A stretch of DNA of 64,000 bases, taken from positions 620,001 through 684,000 of the forward strand of contig NZ_PKFN01000007.1 in assembly GCF_002933395.1 (NCBI RefSeq), given 5' to 3'. Each line of letters opens with the position of its first letter. The stretch's first letter is position 1. This document shows, in pieces, positions 17,281 through 27,389 of this stretch. This DNA is from Yoonia maritima. Its GTDB lineage: Bacteria; Pseudomonadota; Alphaproteobacteria; Rhodobacterales; Rhodobacteraceae. The notes beneath the pieces were generated by a model, which was not told where the DNA came from, did no database searches, and saw nothing but the letters and a program-made list of their open reading frames with translations. The position numbers and the translations under genes are program-made.

Positions 17281-18375
17281 ATGCAGACACCGTATTATCT
17301 GATCGACAAGTCCCGTTTGTTGCAAAACCTTGAAAAAATCGCATGGCTGCGCGACGCATCCGGCGCAAAATCTTTGCTTGCTCTTAAATGTTTTGCAACA
17401 TGGTCTGTCTTCGACTTCATGGCCGATTACATGGACGGATCAACATCTTCGTCTTTATACGAAGTACGCTTGGGGCATGAAAAATTCAGCGGTGAAACAC
17501 ACGCCTATTCGGTTGCTTACGCGGATTACGAAATTGATGATGTGTTAGCTTATTCTAACAAGATCATCTTCAATTCTATTGGACAACTTACCAAGTTTTC
17601 AAAAGCGTCGCAGGGGCATGTGCGTGGGTTACGTGTGAATCCCGGGGTATCGACATCCGAATTTGACCTTGCAGACCCTGCCCGCCCCTTTAGCCGTCTA
17701 GGCGAACATGATCCGGCCGATATTACTGCAGTCGCGGATCAAATCAGCGGTCTGATGTTCCACAATAACTGCGAAAACGACAGCTTTGAACGCTTTGATA
17801 CGATGCTTACCCTGATCGAAGATCGGTTTGGTACGATCATCCATAAGATGGATTGGGTCAGCCTAGGTGGTGGTATCCATTTTACAGGCGACGATTATCC
17901 GCTTGATCAACTAGCAAACCGGTTAAAGAACTTTGCGCAAACCTATGATATACAAGTATATCTTGAACCCGGAGAAGCTGCGATTACTGGTGCCGCCACC
18001 CTAGAAGTCACCGTTCTGGACACCATGCACAACGGTAAAGACCTTGCGATTGTTGATAGTTCAATCGAGGCGCATATGCTGGATTTGCTGATCTACCGTG
18101 AACCCGCCAAGATGCGCCCCAACACAGGTGATCATGAATGGATGATCTGTGGCAAATCGTGCCTTGCTGGTGATATCTTTGGCGAATTTCGCTTTGATGC
18201 ACCGCTTAAGTCTGGTGATCGGCTTTCGTTCCACGATGCCGCCGGATACACAATGGTTAAGAAAAATTGGTTCAATGGTGTTAAGATGCCCAGCATCGCG
18301 ATACGTGAACTTGATGGAACCGTAAAACTAGTACGCGATTTCGACTACGACGATTTCGCTGCTGCTCTATCCTAA
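17281..18375 (+). CDS. nspC: Carboxy(nor)spermidine decarboxylase
   Basis: 364 residues from the ATG at 17281, behind AGAGG; the open frame extends upstream but without homology. It is a PLP enzyme of the alanine-racemase fold related to diaminopimelate decarboxylase. The PLP lysine is Lys36 in LLALKCFATW, glycine-rich phosphate binding appears as SLGGGIHF, and CGKSCLAGDIFGE is the C-terminal active-site segment with the catalytic cysteine. It removes CO2 from carboxyspermidine or carboxynorspermidine to give the polyamine. It forms an operon with the next gene, which makes its substrate. Confidence 0.88.
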   Translation: MQTPYYLIDKSRLLQNLEKIAWLRDASGAKSLLALKCFATWSVFDFMADYMDGSTSSSLYEVRLGHEKFSGETHAYSVAYADYEIDDVLAYSNKIIFNSIGQLTKFSKASQGHVRGLRVNPGVSTSEFDLADPARPFSRLGEHDPADITAVADQISGLMFHNNCENDSFERFDTMLTLIEDRFGTIIHKMDWVSLGGGIHFTGDDYPLDQLANRLKNFAQTYDIQVYLEPGEAAITGAATLEVTVLDTMHNGKDLAIVDSSIEAHMLDLLIYREPAKMRPNTGDHEWMICGKSCLAGDIFGEFRFDAPLKSGDRLSFHDAAGYTMVKKNWFNGVKMPSIAIRELDGTVKLVRDFDYDDFAAALS

Positions 18376-18402
18376 CAAACTGAGAAGAGGTCTCTTGGAT
18401 AC

Positions 18403-19674
18403 ATGAAACGCAATGTTCTTATCATTGGCGCTGGTGGCGTCGCACAGGTCGTGGCGCATAAATGCGCGCAAAATAACGATGTGCTGGGCGAATTACACAT
18501 TGCCAGCCGGACTATTTCAAAGTGCGAGGCAATAATCGCAAGCGTGCATGATAAGAACGCGATGAAACAAGATGGCGTTTTTCAAGCACATAGCGTGGAT
18601 GGCATGGATAGCGCGGCTGTTGCTGCATTGATCACCGAAATCGGCGCACAGATTGTGATCAACGTGGGCTCTCCGTTTGTGAATATGACCGTTCTTGAGG
18701 CCTGTATTCAAACCGGAGCGGCCTATATCGACACCGCTATTCACGAAGATCCATCCAAGATATGTGAAACCCCACCGTGGTACGGCAACTACGAATGGAA
18801 ACGCCGGGATGATTGCGCCAAAGCAGGCGTCACAGCGATCTTAGGTGCTGGATTTGATCCGGGAATGGTGAATGCGTTTGCGCGGTTCGCAATTGATGAA
18901 TTCATGGATAAAGTCACATCTATCGACATTGTTGATATCAACGCGGGCAACCACGGCAAATATTTCTCGACGAACTTTGACCCCGAAATCAATTTCCGCG
19001 AATTCACCGGCACGGTCTATAGTTGGCAACAAGGCGCATGGCAGCAGAACAAAATGTTCGAAGTTGGCCGTGAATGGGACCTACCCGTCGTTGGCAAACA
19101 AAAGGCTTATATGTCTGGCCATGACGAGGTTCATTCGCTTGCCGCAAACTATCCGCAGGCTGATATCCGGTTTTGGATGGGCTTTGGCGACCATTACATC
19201 AATGTGTTTTCAGTGCTTCAGAACCTTGGGTTACTGTCAGAACAACCTGTCGTCACCGCCGAAGGTTTAGAAGTTGTTCCGTTGAAGTTGGTCAAAGCTG
19301 TCCTGCCTGACCCGTCAAGCCTTGCGCCCAACTATACCGGCAAGACCTGCATCGGTGATCTGGTTAAGGGCACCAAAGATGGCGAAGAGGTCGAGGTGTT
19401 TGTCTATAATGTTGCCGACCACAAGGACGCCTACAACGAAGTCGGAAGCCAAGGTATATCCTACACCGCTGGCGTCCCCCCTGTCGCAGTCGCAATGCTA
19501 ATCGCAGATGGCACCTATGACCAAGGCGTGATGATGAACGTCGAGGAACTAGACCCAAAACCGCTTTTCACGTTGCTAGACGACATCGGGTTACCAACAC
19601 GTGTGAAAGACGCCAAAGGCGACCGGGCTTGGCACCAAGCGCAATCAGACGCCCTGCACCAGCAATGCAAATAG
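18403..19674 (+). CDS. Carboxy(nor)spermidine dehydrogenase (saccharopine dehydrogenase family)
   Basis: 423 residues. The N-terminal Rossmann motif VLIIGAGGVAQVVAHKCA binds NADPH. Family relatives condense aspartate semialdehyde with putrescine or diaminopropane and reduce the imine to carboxyspermidine or carboxynorspermidine. Together with the decarboxylase 27 bases upstream it forms a spermidine route that needs no S-adenosylmethionine decarboxylase. Whether spermidine or norspermidine is made cannot be told here. A hairpin terminator candidate follows. Confidence 0.87.
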   Translation: MKRNVLIIGAGGVAQVVAHKCAQNNDVLGELHIASRTISKCEAIIASVHDKNAMKQDGVFQAHSVDGMDSAAVAALITEIGAQIVINVGSPFVNMTVLEACIQTGAAYIDTAIHEDPSKICETPPWYGNYEWKRRDDCAKAGVTAILGAGFDPGMVNAFARFAIDEFMDKVTSIDIVDINAGNHGKYFSTNFDPEINFREFTGTVYSWQQGAWQQNKMFEVGREWDLPVVGKQKAYMSGHDEVHSLAANYPQADIRFWMGFGDHYINVFSVLQNLGLLSEQPVVTAEGLEVVPLKLVKAVLPDPSSLAPNYTGKTCIGDLVKGTKDGEEVEVFVYNVADHKDAYNEVGSQGISYTAGVPPVAVAMLIADGTYDQGVMMNVEELDPKPLFTLLDDIGLPTRVKDAKGDRAWHQAQSDALHQQCK

Positions 19675-19725
19675 GTTATTGGCGACCGATTTCGACTGCC
19701 ACCTAGACATCAATAGTGGCCCTCC

Positions 19726-19750
19726 CCCGCCAAAGAAACACTTTGGCGGG
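19726..19750 (+). terminator. Hairpin terminator of the polyamine operon
   Basis: CCCGCCAAAG (19726-19735) pairs perfectly with CTTTGGCGGG (19741-19750) around an AAACA loop, followed by a T-containing but interrupted tract. Confidence 0.7.
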
Positions 19751-19892
19751 ATTGATATATTTGCCGATATAAACAAATAATTGAAATAAATCGTTTTAAA
19801 CGCTAGCGAACTTATAACAACTTAAGGTAGGATAGGGTAAATCGCATTAACCAAAAGTCAGCGCTATTTTGTGAAATATCGGGGGATTTGGC

Positions 19893-22136
19893 TTGAAAAA
19901 GAACATACTGTTTGTGCTTGCAATTGGGTTCACTATTTATGTGAGCATATTTGCCATAAGATCACAGACAACCAGTATGGCGCACCAAACTTTGGTTGCG
20001 CGATCAGAAGCAAGTGCGAGTACTTGGGTTGCTCACTTTTCGTCGCAGATTGGTGGATTTAGCGAAATCATTCGCAACGGTGCGGCAGACAGTGAACAGA
20101 TACGCGTACTTAATAATGCCCAGAGCTTTGTTGACGTATTTCGATTTAAGATATTTGATGCCTCTGGGCATCTCATTCTTCTTTCTGACAATGTGGATCG
20201 TGTTGATGCGACATTTATTACAGATGACGAAACCAACAGCACCGCACTGCGTGCCATTCAGACAGGGGTGCAAGTAACCGTCGTCAATGATGGTCGCGAA
20301 AAAGAAGACCGACCGGACTGGTATGCCGAGACATATTTCCCGCTCACCGAAGATGGCGCTGTTGTGGGCGTTGCCGAGGTGTATGTCGATGTGTCTGAAG
20401 CACACGACACTATCTTGGGGGCATTCAAAGACCTGTCACTTTCTCTAGTTTCCATCTTACTGCTTTCTGCGCTTGTTCCTATTGCCATTATTATTTGGTT
20501 TGTAAGGCACCTACAGCGTTCGAATAAACAGTTAGCCGAAACAAAAGAAGCCGCTGCAGCGGCGGCCCAAGCCAAAAGCAGGTTCTTGGCGAATATGAGT
20601 CATGAAATCCGTACTCCGATGAATGGTGTTATCGGAATGGCGGAATTGCTCAGCGAAACGAACTTGGATAAAGAACAAAAGTCGTTAACAGAAACGATTG
20701 TTCAATCGGCCGCAGCGCTATTAACGATTATCAACGATGTCTTAGACTTTTCTAAAATTGATTCCGGACATATTTCAATTTCAAGGCACCCGTTTAATAT
20801 TCATGCGTGCATTCAAGATGCAGCTGTGTTGCTTGCCCCTGCGGCCGAAGGCAAAGATCTTGAACTTTGCGTTGATATTTCTGATGAAGTCCCTGTTTGG
20901 GTCGAAGGTGACGATGCTAGATTGCGGCAGTGTTTGCTGAATTTGATCGGCAACGCGGTGAAATTTACAAAAACAGGATATATTGAAATCAACGTCGAGA
21001 TGGACGGTCCCGATAGCATTCGTTTTTCGGTTAAGGATACCGGAATCGGCATTCCAGCCGACAAAGAGCACAAAATATTTGCTGATTTTGAACAGGTCGA
21101 AAGTAGCGAAACACGCGAGATTGAAGGTACCGGTCTTGGCCTTGCTATCACACGTAAGCTCATTGAACTGATGGGCGGAACCATTGAGTTTGAAAGTGAA
21201 TTGGGTGTCGGAACAGAGTTCTTTTTCTCCCTATCTCTTCCAGTCGCCGCACCTGCAACCTCAACCCGATTAACCACAAAGGTCGAGCTTTCAGGCCTTC
21301 ACGCGTTAATCGTTGATGATCTAGATGTGAACCGCCGCATACTATCAGATCGTTTAAAAAGCTTTGGTATGACGTCTCATACTGCAAATTCATATGACTC
21401 TGCGCTTGAGGTGCTCGCACAACACCCGCGCAGTAGCAAATTTGATATCGCAATTTTAGACCACCACATGCCTATCCGATCTGGCGCAGATGTGGCAACA
21501 GCGATGCGCACTTCGCCAGCAACTGAAGATATTCCAATCATTTTCCTGTCGTCCGGAAATCTCGAAGAATTGAAAGATCGTGCTGACGATCTAGGTATCG
21601 ATATCTTGGTAAATAAACCCGTCAAAACGACGGACCTAAAGGCAGCAATATCGACTGCTACGCTCAAAATGAAGCAAACCAAAGTAAAACCAACGGAATA
21701 CAATAAAGACACATTCCATTTCCCAATGCGGGTGGCTGTTGTAGAGGACAATGTAATCAATCGTGTCCTCATGGAAAAAATTATTGGGCCATTCGTCGAC
21801 GATCTTGTGCTTTGGGAAAACGGTCAAATTGCGCTTGATGCAATAGATGACTGGAAGCCTGACCTTGTTTTCATGGATATATCGATGCCTGTTCTTGATG
21901 GTCTGTCCGCGACCCGAGAAATTCGTAGGCTTGAAAAGCTAAACGGTGCAAAAGAAGTACCCATTATCGCCCTGACAGCAAATGCGATGGCCGAAGACAT
22001 GGAGCGCTGCCTCGCGGCGGGAATGAATGGCTATTTGTCAAAGCCACTACGCAAAACAGACATTCTTGACCTACTCAATGCAAATTCTACTGAAAAAGAC
22101 AGTCAATTTAGCCCCGAATTTCGGGCTTCAATCTGA
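19893..22136 (+). CDS. Hybrid sensor histidine kinase with two receiver domains
   Basis: 747 residues. The start appears to be TTG at 19893, behind CGGGGGAT; no in-frame ATG lies near. Domains in order: membrane span about 5-22, periplasmic sensor to about 175, second span about 178-203, HisKA with His237 in [15 protein letters not shown], HATPase with [12 protein letters not shown], receiver 1 with Asp523 in ILDHHMP and receiver 2 with Asp662 in [11 protein letters not shown]. No phosphotransfer domain is fused and no response regulator adjoins, so partner and output are unknown. The signal is sensed in the periplasm. Confidence 0.92.
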   Translation: MKKNILFVLAIGFTIYVSIFAIRSQTTSMAHQTLVARSEASASTWVAHFSSQIGGFSEIIRNGAADSEQIRVLNNAQSFVDVFRFKIFDASGHLILLSDNVDRVDATFITDDETNSTALRAIQTGVQVTVVNDGREKEDRPDWYAETYFPLTEDGAVVGVAEVYVDVSEAHDTILGAFKDLSLSLVSILLLSALVPIAIIIWFVRHLQRSNKQLAETKEAAAAAAQAKSRFLANMSHEIRTPMNGVIGMAELLSETNLDKEQKSLTETIVQSAAALLTIINDVLDFSKIDSGHISISRHPFNIHACIQDAAVLLAPAAEGKDLELCVDISDEVPVWVEGDDARLRQCLLNLIGNAVKFTKTGYIEINVEMDGPDSIRFSVKDTGIGIPADKEHKIFADFEQVESSETREIEGTGLGLAITRKLIELMGGTIEFESELGVGTEFFFSLSLPVAAPATSTRLTTKVELSGLHALIVDDLDVNRRILSDRLKSFGMTSHTANSYDSALEVLAQHPRSSKFDIAILDHHMPIRSGADVATAMRTSPATEDIPIIFLSSGNLEELKDRADDLGIDILVNKPVKTTDLKAAISTATLKMKQTKVKPTEYNKDTFHFPMRVAVVEDNVINRVLMEKIIGPFVDDLVLWENGQIALDAIDDWKPDLVFMDISMPVLDGLSATREIRRLEKLNGAKEVPIIALTANAMAEDMERCLAAGMNGYLSKPLRKTDILDLLNANSTEKDSQFSPEFRASI

Positions 22137-22209
22137 CGCCCGTTGATGTAGCAAGACGCCTTTGATCTCTGTGCGTTCATTTGGGTAGGTTAGTAAAACT
22201 ACATAGCGA

Positions 22210-24534
22210 CTAACGGCTTTTGTTTGGTGATCCACTTAAGGCTTGTGCCAACGCATCCCCCAAAGCGCCGGTATTGTTCGTCGCTGACTTTGGCTTGGCG
22301 GTCGCCTTTCCTTTGTGCCCTGAATGTGGCTTTGCCTTTGGCTGTATTGCCTGCTGCGACTGGTGATGATTGTCCTTTCGCATCGACAACCCAATACGTT
22401 TGCGTGCCACGTCAACTTCGGTGACACGTACCCGCACAACATCACCAGCTTTGACAACCTCGTGCGGGTCTTTAACGAATTTGTCGGCAAGCTGACTAAC
22501 ATGAACAAGCCCGTCTTGATGCACCCCCACATCGACAAACGCGCCAAAAGCAGCGACATTTGTTACTGTCCCCTCAAGCGACATTCCAGGTTTAAGGTCC
22601 GTGATGCTATCCACGCCCTCAGCAAATGTTGCCGTCTTAAACGCAGGGCGCGGATCACGCCCCGGTTTGTCCAATTCGGCTAAAATGTCCCGCACTGTAG
22701 GAAGGCCAAAACTATCATCCACGAATTGCTCTGCTCTTAGTCCGGCAAGCGCGCTACTATCGCCCATGATTGCACGAACATCCCGACCACAGGCTTGCAC
22801 GATCTTACGTGCAACGCCGTAGGCTTCTGGGTGAACCGAAGACGCATCAAGCGGTTCTGTACCATCCGTGATACGTAAAAATCCTGCACATTGTTCAAAT
22901 GCCTTCGGCCCTAAGCCCGCGACTTTCAGCAGTGCCTTACGAGAAGCGAAAGCACCATTTGCATCCCGATGCGCCACGATGTTTTGTGCAAGTGACGGTC
23001 CAAGACCTGCGATATGCGACAGCAAAGGTGCCGACGCCATATTTAGATCTACACCAACAGCGTTCACAGCATCCTCGACCACCGCCGCAAGCGATAGCGA
23101 CAACTGGCGCTGATCCACGTCATGTTGATACTGCCCAACACCAATCGCCTGAGGTTCAATTTTAACCAGTTCAGCGAGCGGATCTTGCAGGCGGCGTGCA
23201 ATCGAAACAGCGCCGCGGATAGACACGTCTACATCTGGGAATTCCTGTGATGCGAGTTCTGATGCGGAATAGACGGACGCCCCTGCTTCAGACACAATCA
23301 CTGGGGTTGGACGTGAAACGCCTGCCGGCAGGTTTTTAAGAACATCTGCAACCAATTTCTCGGACTCGCGGCTGGCTGTGCCGTTGCCAATCGCAATCAA
23401 AGCAACCCCGTGTTTGCGGATGAGGTGAATCAGTGTTTCTTCAGCACCCCGTAAATCTTGGCGCGGTTGGAAGGGATAGATCGTGGCCGTATCCAGCAGC
23501 TTACCAGTCTCATCGACGACCGCGATCTTACAACCCGTTCGAATGCCAGGGTCCAAACCAAGTGTCGCACGCGCACCCGCAGGCGCAGCCAAGAGCAAGT
23601 CTTTCAAATTACGTGCAAACACGTCGATCGCAGTCGCATGTGCACGACGACGCATGTCTGTCAGCAGGTCCATGAACATCGAAAGGCTTAGCTTCACGCG
23701 CCACGTCCACGCGGCAGCGTCCTTAAGCCAGATATCACCTGCCCCCTGCCCTTGTATCCCAATCTCGGCTGCAATCATCCCGATCACACGGTCCAATCCG
23801 GTTTCTTCGTCTGGCAAGATATTGATCGCAACAATTTCTTCTTTGGCGGCACGTAAGATGGCAAGAGCGCGGTGTGACGGGATGGACGCCCATTTTTCTG
23901 TATGTGCAAAGTAGTCCGAGAACTTCGCCCCGGCCTCTTCTTTGCCCTTATTGACCCTTGCTGTGACAACGGCCTCTTGCTGCATAAACGCGCGCAAGCG
24001 GCCTAGCAAAGCAGCGTTTTCACCAAGTTCTTCGGCCAAAATATCGCGCGCGCCGTTCAATGCATCTTTGGTCGATGATACGGCCTTAGACAGATACGCC
24101 TGTGACAGTACGGCCGGATCCGCCGACCTGTCATCAAGAATCGCACGAAGCAACGCATCCAACCCATTTTCACGTGCGATCATCGCTTTTGTGCGTCTTT
24201 TGGGTTTAAATGGAAGATATAGGTCCTCAAGCACCGCCTTGGTATCTGCCTCGGCAATAGAGCGGGCCAGCGCATCAGTCAGCTTACCCTGCCCCGTGAT
24301 TTCGCCAAGAATGCTCGCGCGGCGTTTTTCAAGATCACGTAGATAGCTTAGCCGTTCGGCAAGTTTACGCAGTTGCGCGTCATCCAATCCGCCTGTCACC
24401 TCTTTACGGTAGCGCGCCACAAATGGAACGGTATCGCCTGCATCTAGCAAAGCAACGGTCGCATTAACCTGTTCAGGCCGTGCCTCGATTTCGGTTGCGA
24501 TGTTACGGGCGATACGATCTGCGACGGCGGTCAT
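22210..24534 (-). CDS. tex: Tex-family S1 RNA-binding protein
   Basis: 774 residues, the usual length. Order: N-terminal Tex helical domain, YqgF/RNase H-like domain from about residue 330 (LGLDPGIRTGCKIAVVD), helix-hairpin-helix region (about 500-560, GLGPSLAQNIVAHRDANG) and S1 domain (about 650-720, GTVTNVAAFGAFVDVGVHQD). Tex binds nucleic acids and is linked to transcription and RNA turnover; its exact task is unsettled. A lysine- and glutamine-rich tail follows S1. Start ATG is behind GGAG. It appears to be a single gene. Confidence 0.95.
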   Translation of the reverse strand: MTAVADRIARNIATEIEARPEQVNATVALLDAGDTVPFVARYRKEVTGGLDDAQLRKLAERLSYLRDLEKRRASILGEITGQGKLTDALARSIAEADTKAVLEDLYLPFKPKRRTKAMIARENGLDALLRAILDDRSADPAVLSQAYLSKAVSSTKDALNGARDILAEELGENAALLGRLRAFMQQEAVVTARVNKGKEEAGAKFSDYFAHTEKWASIPSHRALAILRAAKEEIVAINILPDEETGLDRVIGMIAAEIGIQGQGAGDIWLKDAAAWTWRVKLSLSMFMDLLTDMRRRAHATAIDVFARNLKDLLLAAPAGARATLGLDPGIRTGCKIAVVDETGKLLDTATIYPFQPRQDLRGAEETLIHLIRKHGVALIAIGNGTASRESEKLVADVLKNLPAGVSRPTPVIVSEAGASVYSASELASQEFPDVDVSIRGAVSIARRLQDPLAELVKIEPQAIGVGQYQHDVDQRQLSLSLAAVVEDAVNAVGVDLNMASAPLLSHIAGLGPSLAQNIVAHRDANGAFASRKALLKVAGLGPKAFEQCAGFLRITDGTEPLDASSVHPEAYGVARKIVQACGRDVRAIMGDSSALAGLRAEQFVDDSFGLPTVRDILAELDKPGRDPRPAFKTATFAEGVDSITDLKPGMSLEGTVTNVAAFGAFVDVGVHQDGLVHVSQLADKFVKDPHEVVKAGDVVRVRVTEVDVARKRIGLSMRKDNHHQSQQAIQPKAKPHSGHKGKATAKPKSATNNTGALGDALAQALSGSPNKSR

Positions 24535-24640
24535 GGCGGTGTCTCCAATGTGTTCGGATGCCCGTCATAACGTGGGCATCGCGCTTCGCCAAGGCCAAGT
24601 CATGCGCGATTTTCAACCAGTGATATCCTTGGCAACAGTG

Positions 24641-24658
24641 TCTTCACGTCACTGTCAC
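24641..24658 (+). promoter_or_regulatory. Candidate Pho box before plcP
   Basis: TCTTCAC, four bases, then CTGTCAC: two half-sites 11 bases apart as in the alphaproteobacterial consensus CTGTCAT-N4-CTGTCAC. The second half is a perfect match and the first matches 4 of 7. It ends 46 bases before the plcP start, a suitable place for PhoB activation. Confidence 0.45.
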
Positions 24659-24704
24659 ATCACAAAGCTATTCGTTCCTGAAATGCGTTTCGGAGGCACG
24701 TTAG

Positions 24705-25505
24705 ATGCTTTGCAGAACAATATTCTTGTCTGACATTCACCTTGGAACCAGAGGGTGCCAAGCCCATCTGTTACTTGATTTTTTGGCCGACCACGATGCG
24801 GCTACTATTTATTTGATAGGCGATATCTTTGATGGGTGGGCGATTAGTCGCCGAGGGTGGCATTGGCCGCAATCACATAATGACGTTGTTCAAGCATTGT
24901 TGGAACGTGCGCGTAATGGTGGCCAAATTTTCTTTGTTCCGGGCAACCACGACGAGGTTATGCGCAATTATCTGGGCACCCACTTTGGCGGGATCGAAGT
25001 TGTGCAAACTGCGGATTTCGTCGGATTGAATGGCAAACGATATTTGGTCACACATGGCGATCAATTCGATACCGTCGTGATGAACGCCAAATGGTTAGCG
25101 CATTTTGGCGATGCTGCTTATGACTTTTTGATTTGGATGAACCCAAAGATCAACCTGCTCCGATCGCTTTGGGGCGGTCAGTATTGGTCGCTGTCAAAAT
25201 GGACAAAGCGGCAGGTGAAATCAGCGGTGAGTTTTATCGGTCAATACGAAGATGTCCTGACCGATGAAGCCAAGCGAGGCGGTTATGATGGCGTGATTTG
25301 CGGCCATATACACCACGCAAATATCCGCAATATCAAAAACATCACGTACATCAACACAGGCGATTGGGTTGAAAGCTGCACAGCCGTTATCGAAACCCCA
25401 ACCGGCGAGATCGTTCTGATTGACTGGGAAGAAAAAGCAAGGGCTGCCGCAATTGAAAAGCCACGCCGCCGAAAAGCCAAAGAGCTGTCCAGAATAGACA
25501 GCTAA
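24705..25505 (+). CDS. plcP: PlcP-type metallophosphoesterase for phospholipid remodelling
   Basis: 266 residues with the full calcineurin-like metal set: SDIHLG, GDIFDGW, PGNHDE, THGDQFD and CGHIHH. By sequence it resembles LpxH (UDP-diacylglucosamine pyrophosphatase), but its place directly before btaA and btaB matches PlcP of marine bacteria, which releases diacylglycerol from phospholipids during phosphate starvation. Diacylglycerol is the substrate of BtaA. No signal peptide is seen, so it works at the inner face of the membrane. Start ATG follows GGAGG at eight bases. A candidate Pho box lies upstream. Confidence 0.8.
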   Translation: MLCRTIFLSDIHLGTRGCQAHLLLDFLADHDAATIYLIGDIFDGWAISRRGWHWPQSHNDVVQALLERARNGGQIFFVPGNHDEVMRNYLGTHFGGIEVVQTADFVGLNGKRYLVTHGDQFDTVVMNAKWLAHFGDAAYDFLIWMNPKINLLRSLWGGQYWSLSKWTKRQVKSAVSFIGQYEDVLTDEAKRGGYDGVICGHIHHANIRNIKNITYINTGDWVESCTAVIETPTGEIVLIDWEEKARAAAIEKPRRRKAKELSRIDS

Positions 25506-25518
25506 TCCGGAGAATGAA

Positions 25519-26748
25519 ATGACATCATCCATGCCGACCGTAAGCGAGCAACTAAGTTCTGCGGTCAATCAAAACGCCCAACTGACGCGTGCAGGTCTAT
25601 TGGAACGTATTTTTGCGCGGCTTTTTCATGGCCTCGTTTATGCCCAAATCTGGGAAGATCCGCGTGTCGATATGGAAGCGTTAAATATCGGCCCTGATGA
25701 TAATATAGTCTGCATCGCTTCGGGCGGCTGTAACATCCTAAGTTACCTTACCCAAAGCCCATCTTCGATCATCGGCGTTGACTTGTCTCCGGCGCATGTG
25801 ATGCTGAACAAGCTCAAGCTTGCCACGGTTGAAAACCTACCGGATCACGCCACACTGTTTGATGTGCTTGGTCATGCCGACATGCGCAAAAACCTGACTA
25901 CATTCGACACACACGTAGCGCCACATCTTGATGACGAAACACGTGATTATTGGGATAGATGGACCATCACAGGGCGACGCAAAGCCATTTTATCACGCGG
26001 ACTATATCGCCACGGAGTTCTGGGGCGTTTTCTTGGGCTTATCCATCTGGTCGCAAAAGTCGCGCGCGTTGATTTTGATGCCCTGCTGTCTGCTAATACT
26101 TTGGGCGAACAAAAGGCATTCTTTGATACGCAAATCGCCCCGCTGTACGATAGTCGCGTTATACGATTTCTTGCCAATCGGCGGGCATCACTATTTGGTC
26201 TTGGTATTCCACCAGCACAGTATGACAAGCTCGCGGCGGATGCAGGCGGTGATATCATCGCTGTTTTAAAAGAACGCACACGGAAATTGTTTTGCGACTT
26301 TCCTATTCAGGATAATTACTTTGCTTGGCAGGCGGCGAACCGCGGATACCAAAAGGCGCCCAACGCATCCGTGCCACCTTACCTTGAAGCACAGAACTTT
26401 GACATCGTTCGTGCGAATGCATCCCGCGTAAAGGTGTTGAACAGATCGCTCACTGATGTGTTGGCTGGGCAACCAAACGGGTCAAAGCAATGTTATGTAT
26501 TGCTTGATGCCCAAGATTGGATGAATGACACGCAACTGAATGCGCTTTGGGATCAGATCACGCGCACAGCGGCACCGGGTGCACGCGTGATTTTCCGCAC
26601 AGGTGGGACAGATGATATACTGCCGGGCAGAGTTTCCGATGAAACGCTCTCGCGCTGGGTCTATCAACCCAAAGCATCTGCGCACGGCTTTCAAAATGAT
26701 CGTTCCGCAATCTACGGCGGCTTTCACCTATATCAGATGAAAGGTTAA
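25519..26748 (+). CDS. btaA: SAM:diacylglycerol 3-amino-3-carboxypropyltransferase
   Basis: 409 residues of the DUF3419/BtaA family. It transfers the aminocarboxypropyl group of S-adenosylmethionine to diacylglycerol, the first step to the betaine lipid DGTS. Visible family features are VYAQIWEDPRVDMEAL near the N terminus and the SAM-binding CIASGGCNILSYL followed by GVDLSPAHVMLNKLKLA. It lies 13 bases after plcP and four before btaB, forming one operon that exchanges phospholipids for phosphorus-free lipids. Confidence 0.93.
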   Translation: MTSSMPTVSEQLSSAVNQNAQLTRAGLLERIFARLFHGLVYAQIWEDPRVDMEALNIGPDDNIVCIASGGCNILSYLTQSPSSIIGVDLSPAHVMLNKLKLATVENLPDHATLFDVLGHADMRKNLTTFDTHVAPHLDDETRDYWDRWTITGRRKAILSRGLYRHGVLGRFLGLIHLVAKVARVDFDALLSANTLGEQKAFFDTQIAPLYDSRVIRFLANRRASLFGLGIPPAQYDKLAADAGGDIIAVLKERTRKLFCDFPIQDNYFAWQAANRGYQKAPNASVPPYLEAQNFDIVRANASRVKVLNRSLTDVLAGQPNGSKQCYVLLDAQDWMNDTQLNALWDQITRTAAPGARVIFRTGGTDDILPGRVSDETLSRWVYQPKASAHGFQNDRSAIYGGFHLYQMKG

Positions 26749-26752
26749 TCTG

Positions 26753-27385
26753 ATGACCGACGCCCACGGCGCCCTGATGGATAGTGTTTATCGCAGGCAG
26801 CGGTGGATCTATGATTTAACGCGCAAATATTACCTTTTAGGCCGTGATCATGCGTTGCGCTCATTACGCCCTTCGCACAAAGCCCACATTCTGGAAATTG
26901 CATGTGGTACGGGCCGAAACCTAGATCAAATTGATAAGCGCTATCCGAACCGCCATCTTTATGGGCTTGATATATCATCGGAAATGCTGCGCACGGCGCG
27001 GCATAAACTTGGTCAGCGTGTACAGCTTGCCAAAGGTGACGCGACACACTTCAATGCTGAGGATTTATTTTCGCAGCGACAGTTTGACCGTATCGTCATG
27101 TCATATTGCATATCGATGATCCCCGCATGGCAGGGCGCAATATCAGAGGCAATCAACCACTTGGCACCCGGGGGCGAACTTCATATCGTGGATTTCGGTG
27201 ATCAAAGCCACCTACCTGTCTGGTTTAAACGGTGGCTGCGCAGTTGGCTCGGTCGCTTTCATGTCACCCCGCGCGATGATCTTGCGGCGGTGCTTGAAGC
27301 TCTCTCAGCGGATGTTGAAGTTGAACACCAATCGCTTTTACGTGGTTACGCGCAATACGCATGTATACGTCGACCAGCAATTTAA
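26753..27385 (+). CDS. btaB: Betaine-lipid N-methyltransferase
   Basis: 210 residues. SAM-dependent methyltransferase fold with motif I ILEIACGTGRNLDQI and motif post-I YGLDISSEMLRTAR. BtaB methylates the amino group of diacylglycerylhomoserine three times to give DGTS. Family and operon position agree. It converges with matR, with only four bases between the two stop codons. Confidence 0.92.
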   Translation: MTDAHGALMDSVYRRQRWIYDLTRKYYLLGRDHALRSLRPSHKAHILEIACGTGRNLDQIDKRYPNRHLYGLDISSEMLRTARHKLGQRVQLAKGDATHFNAEDLFSQRQFDRIVMSYCISMIPAWQGAISEAINHLAPGGELHIVDFGDQSHLPVWFKRWLRSWLGRFHVTPRDDLAAVLEALSADVEVEHQSLLRGYAQYACIRRPAI

Positions 27386-27389
27386 ATTT

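Noticed and set aside
23483-24346. Plus-strand open frames antisense to tex
   Set aside because: Serine/arginine-rich composition and full antisense overlap with a well-conserved gene mark them as shadows.
24705-25505. LpxH (UDP-2,3-diacylglucosamine pyrophosphatase)
   Set aside because: The motifs fit either, but the location in front of btaA-btaB and the Pho-box-like site favour PlcP; true lpxH would be expected near lipid A genes.
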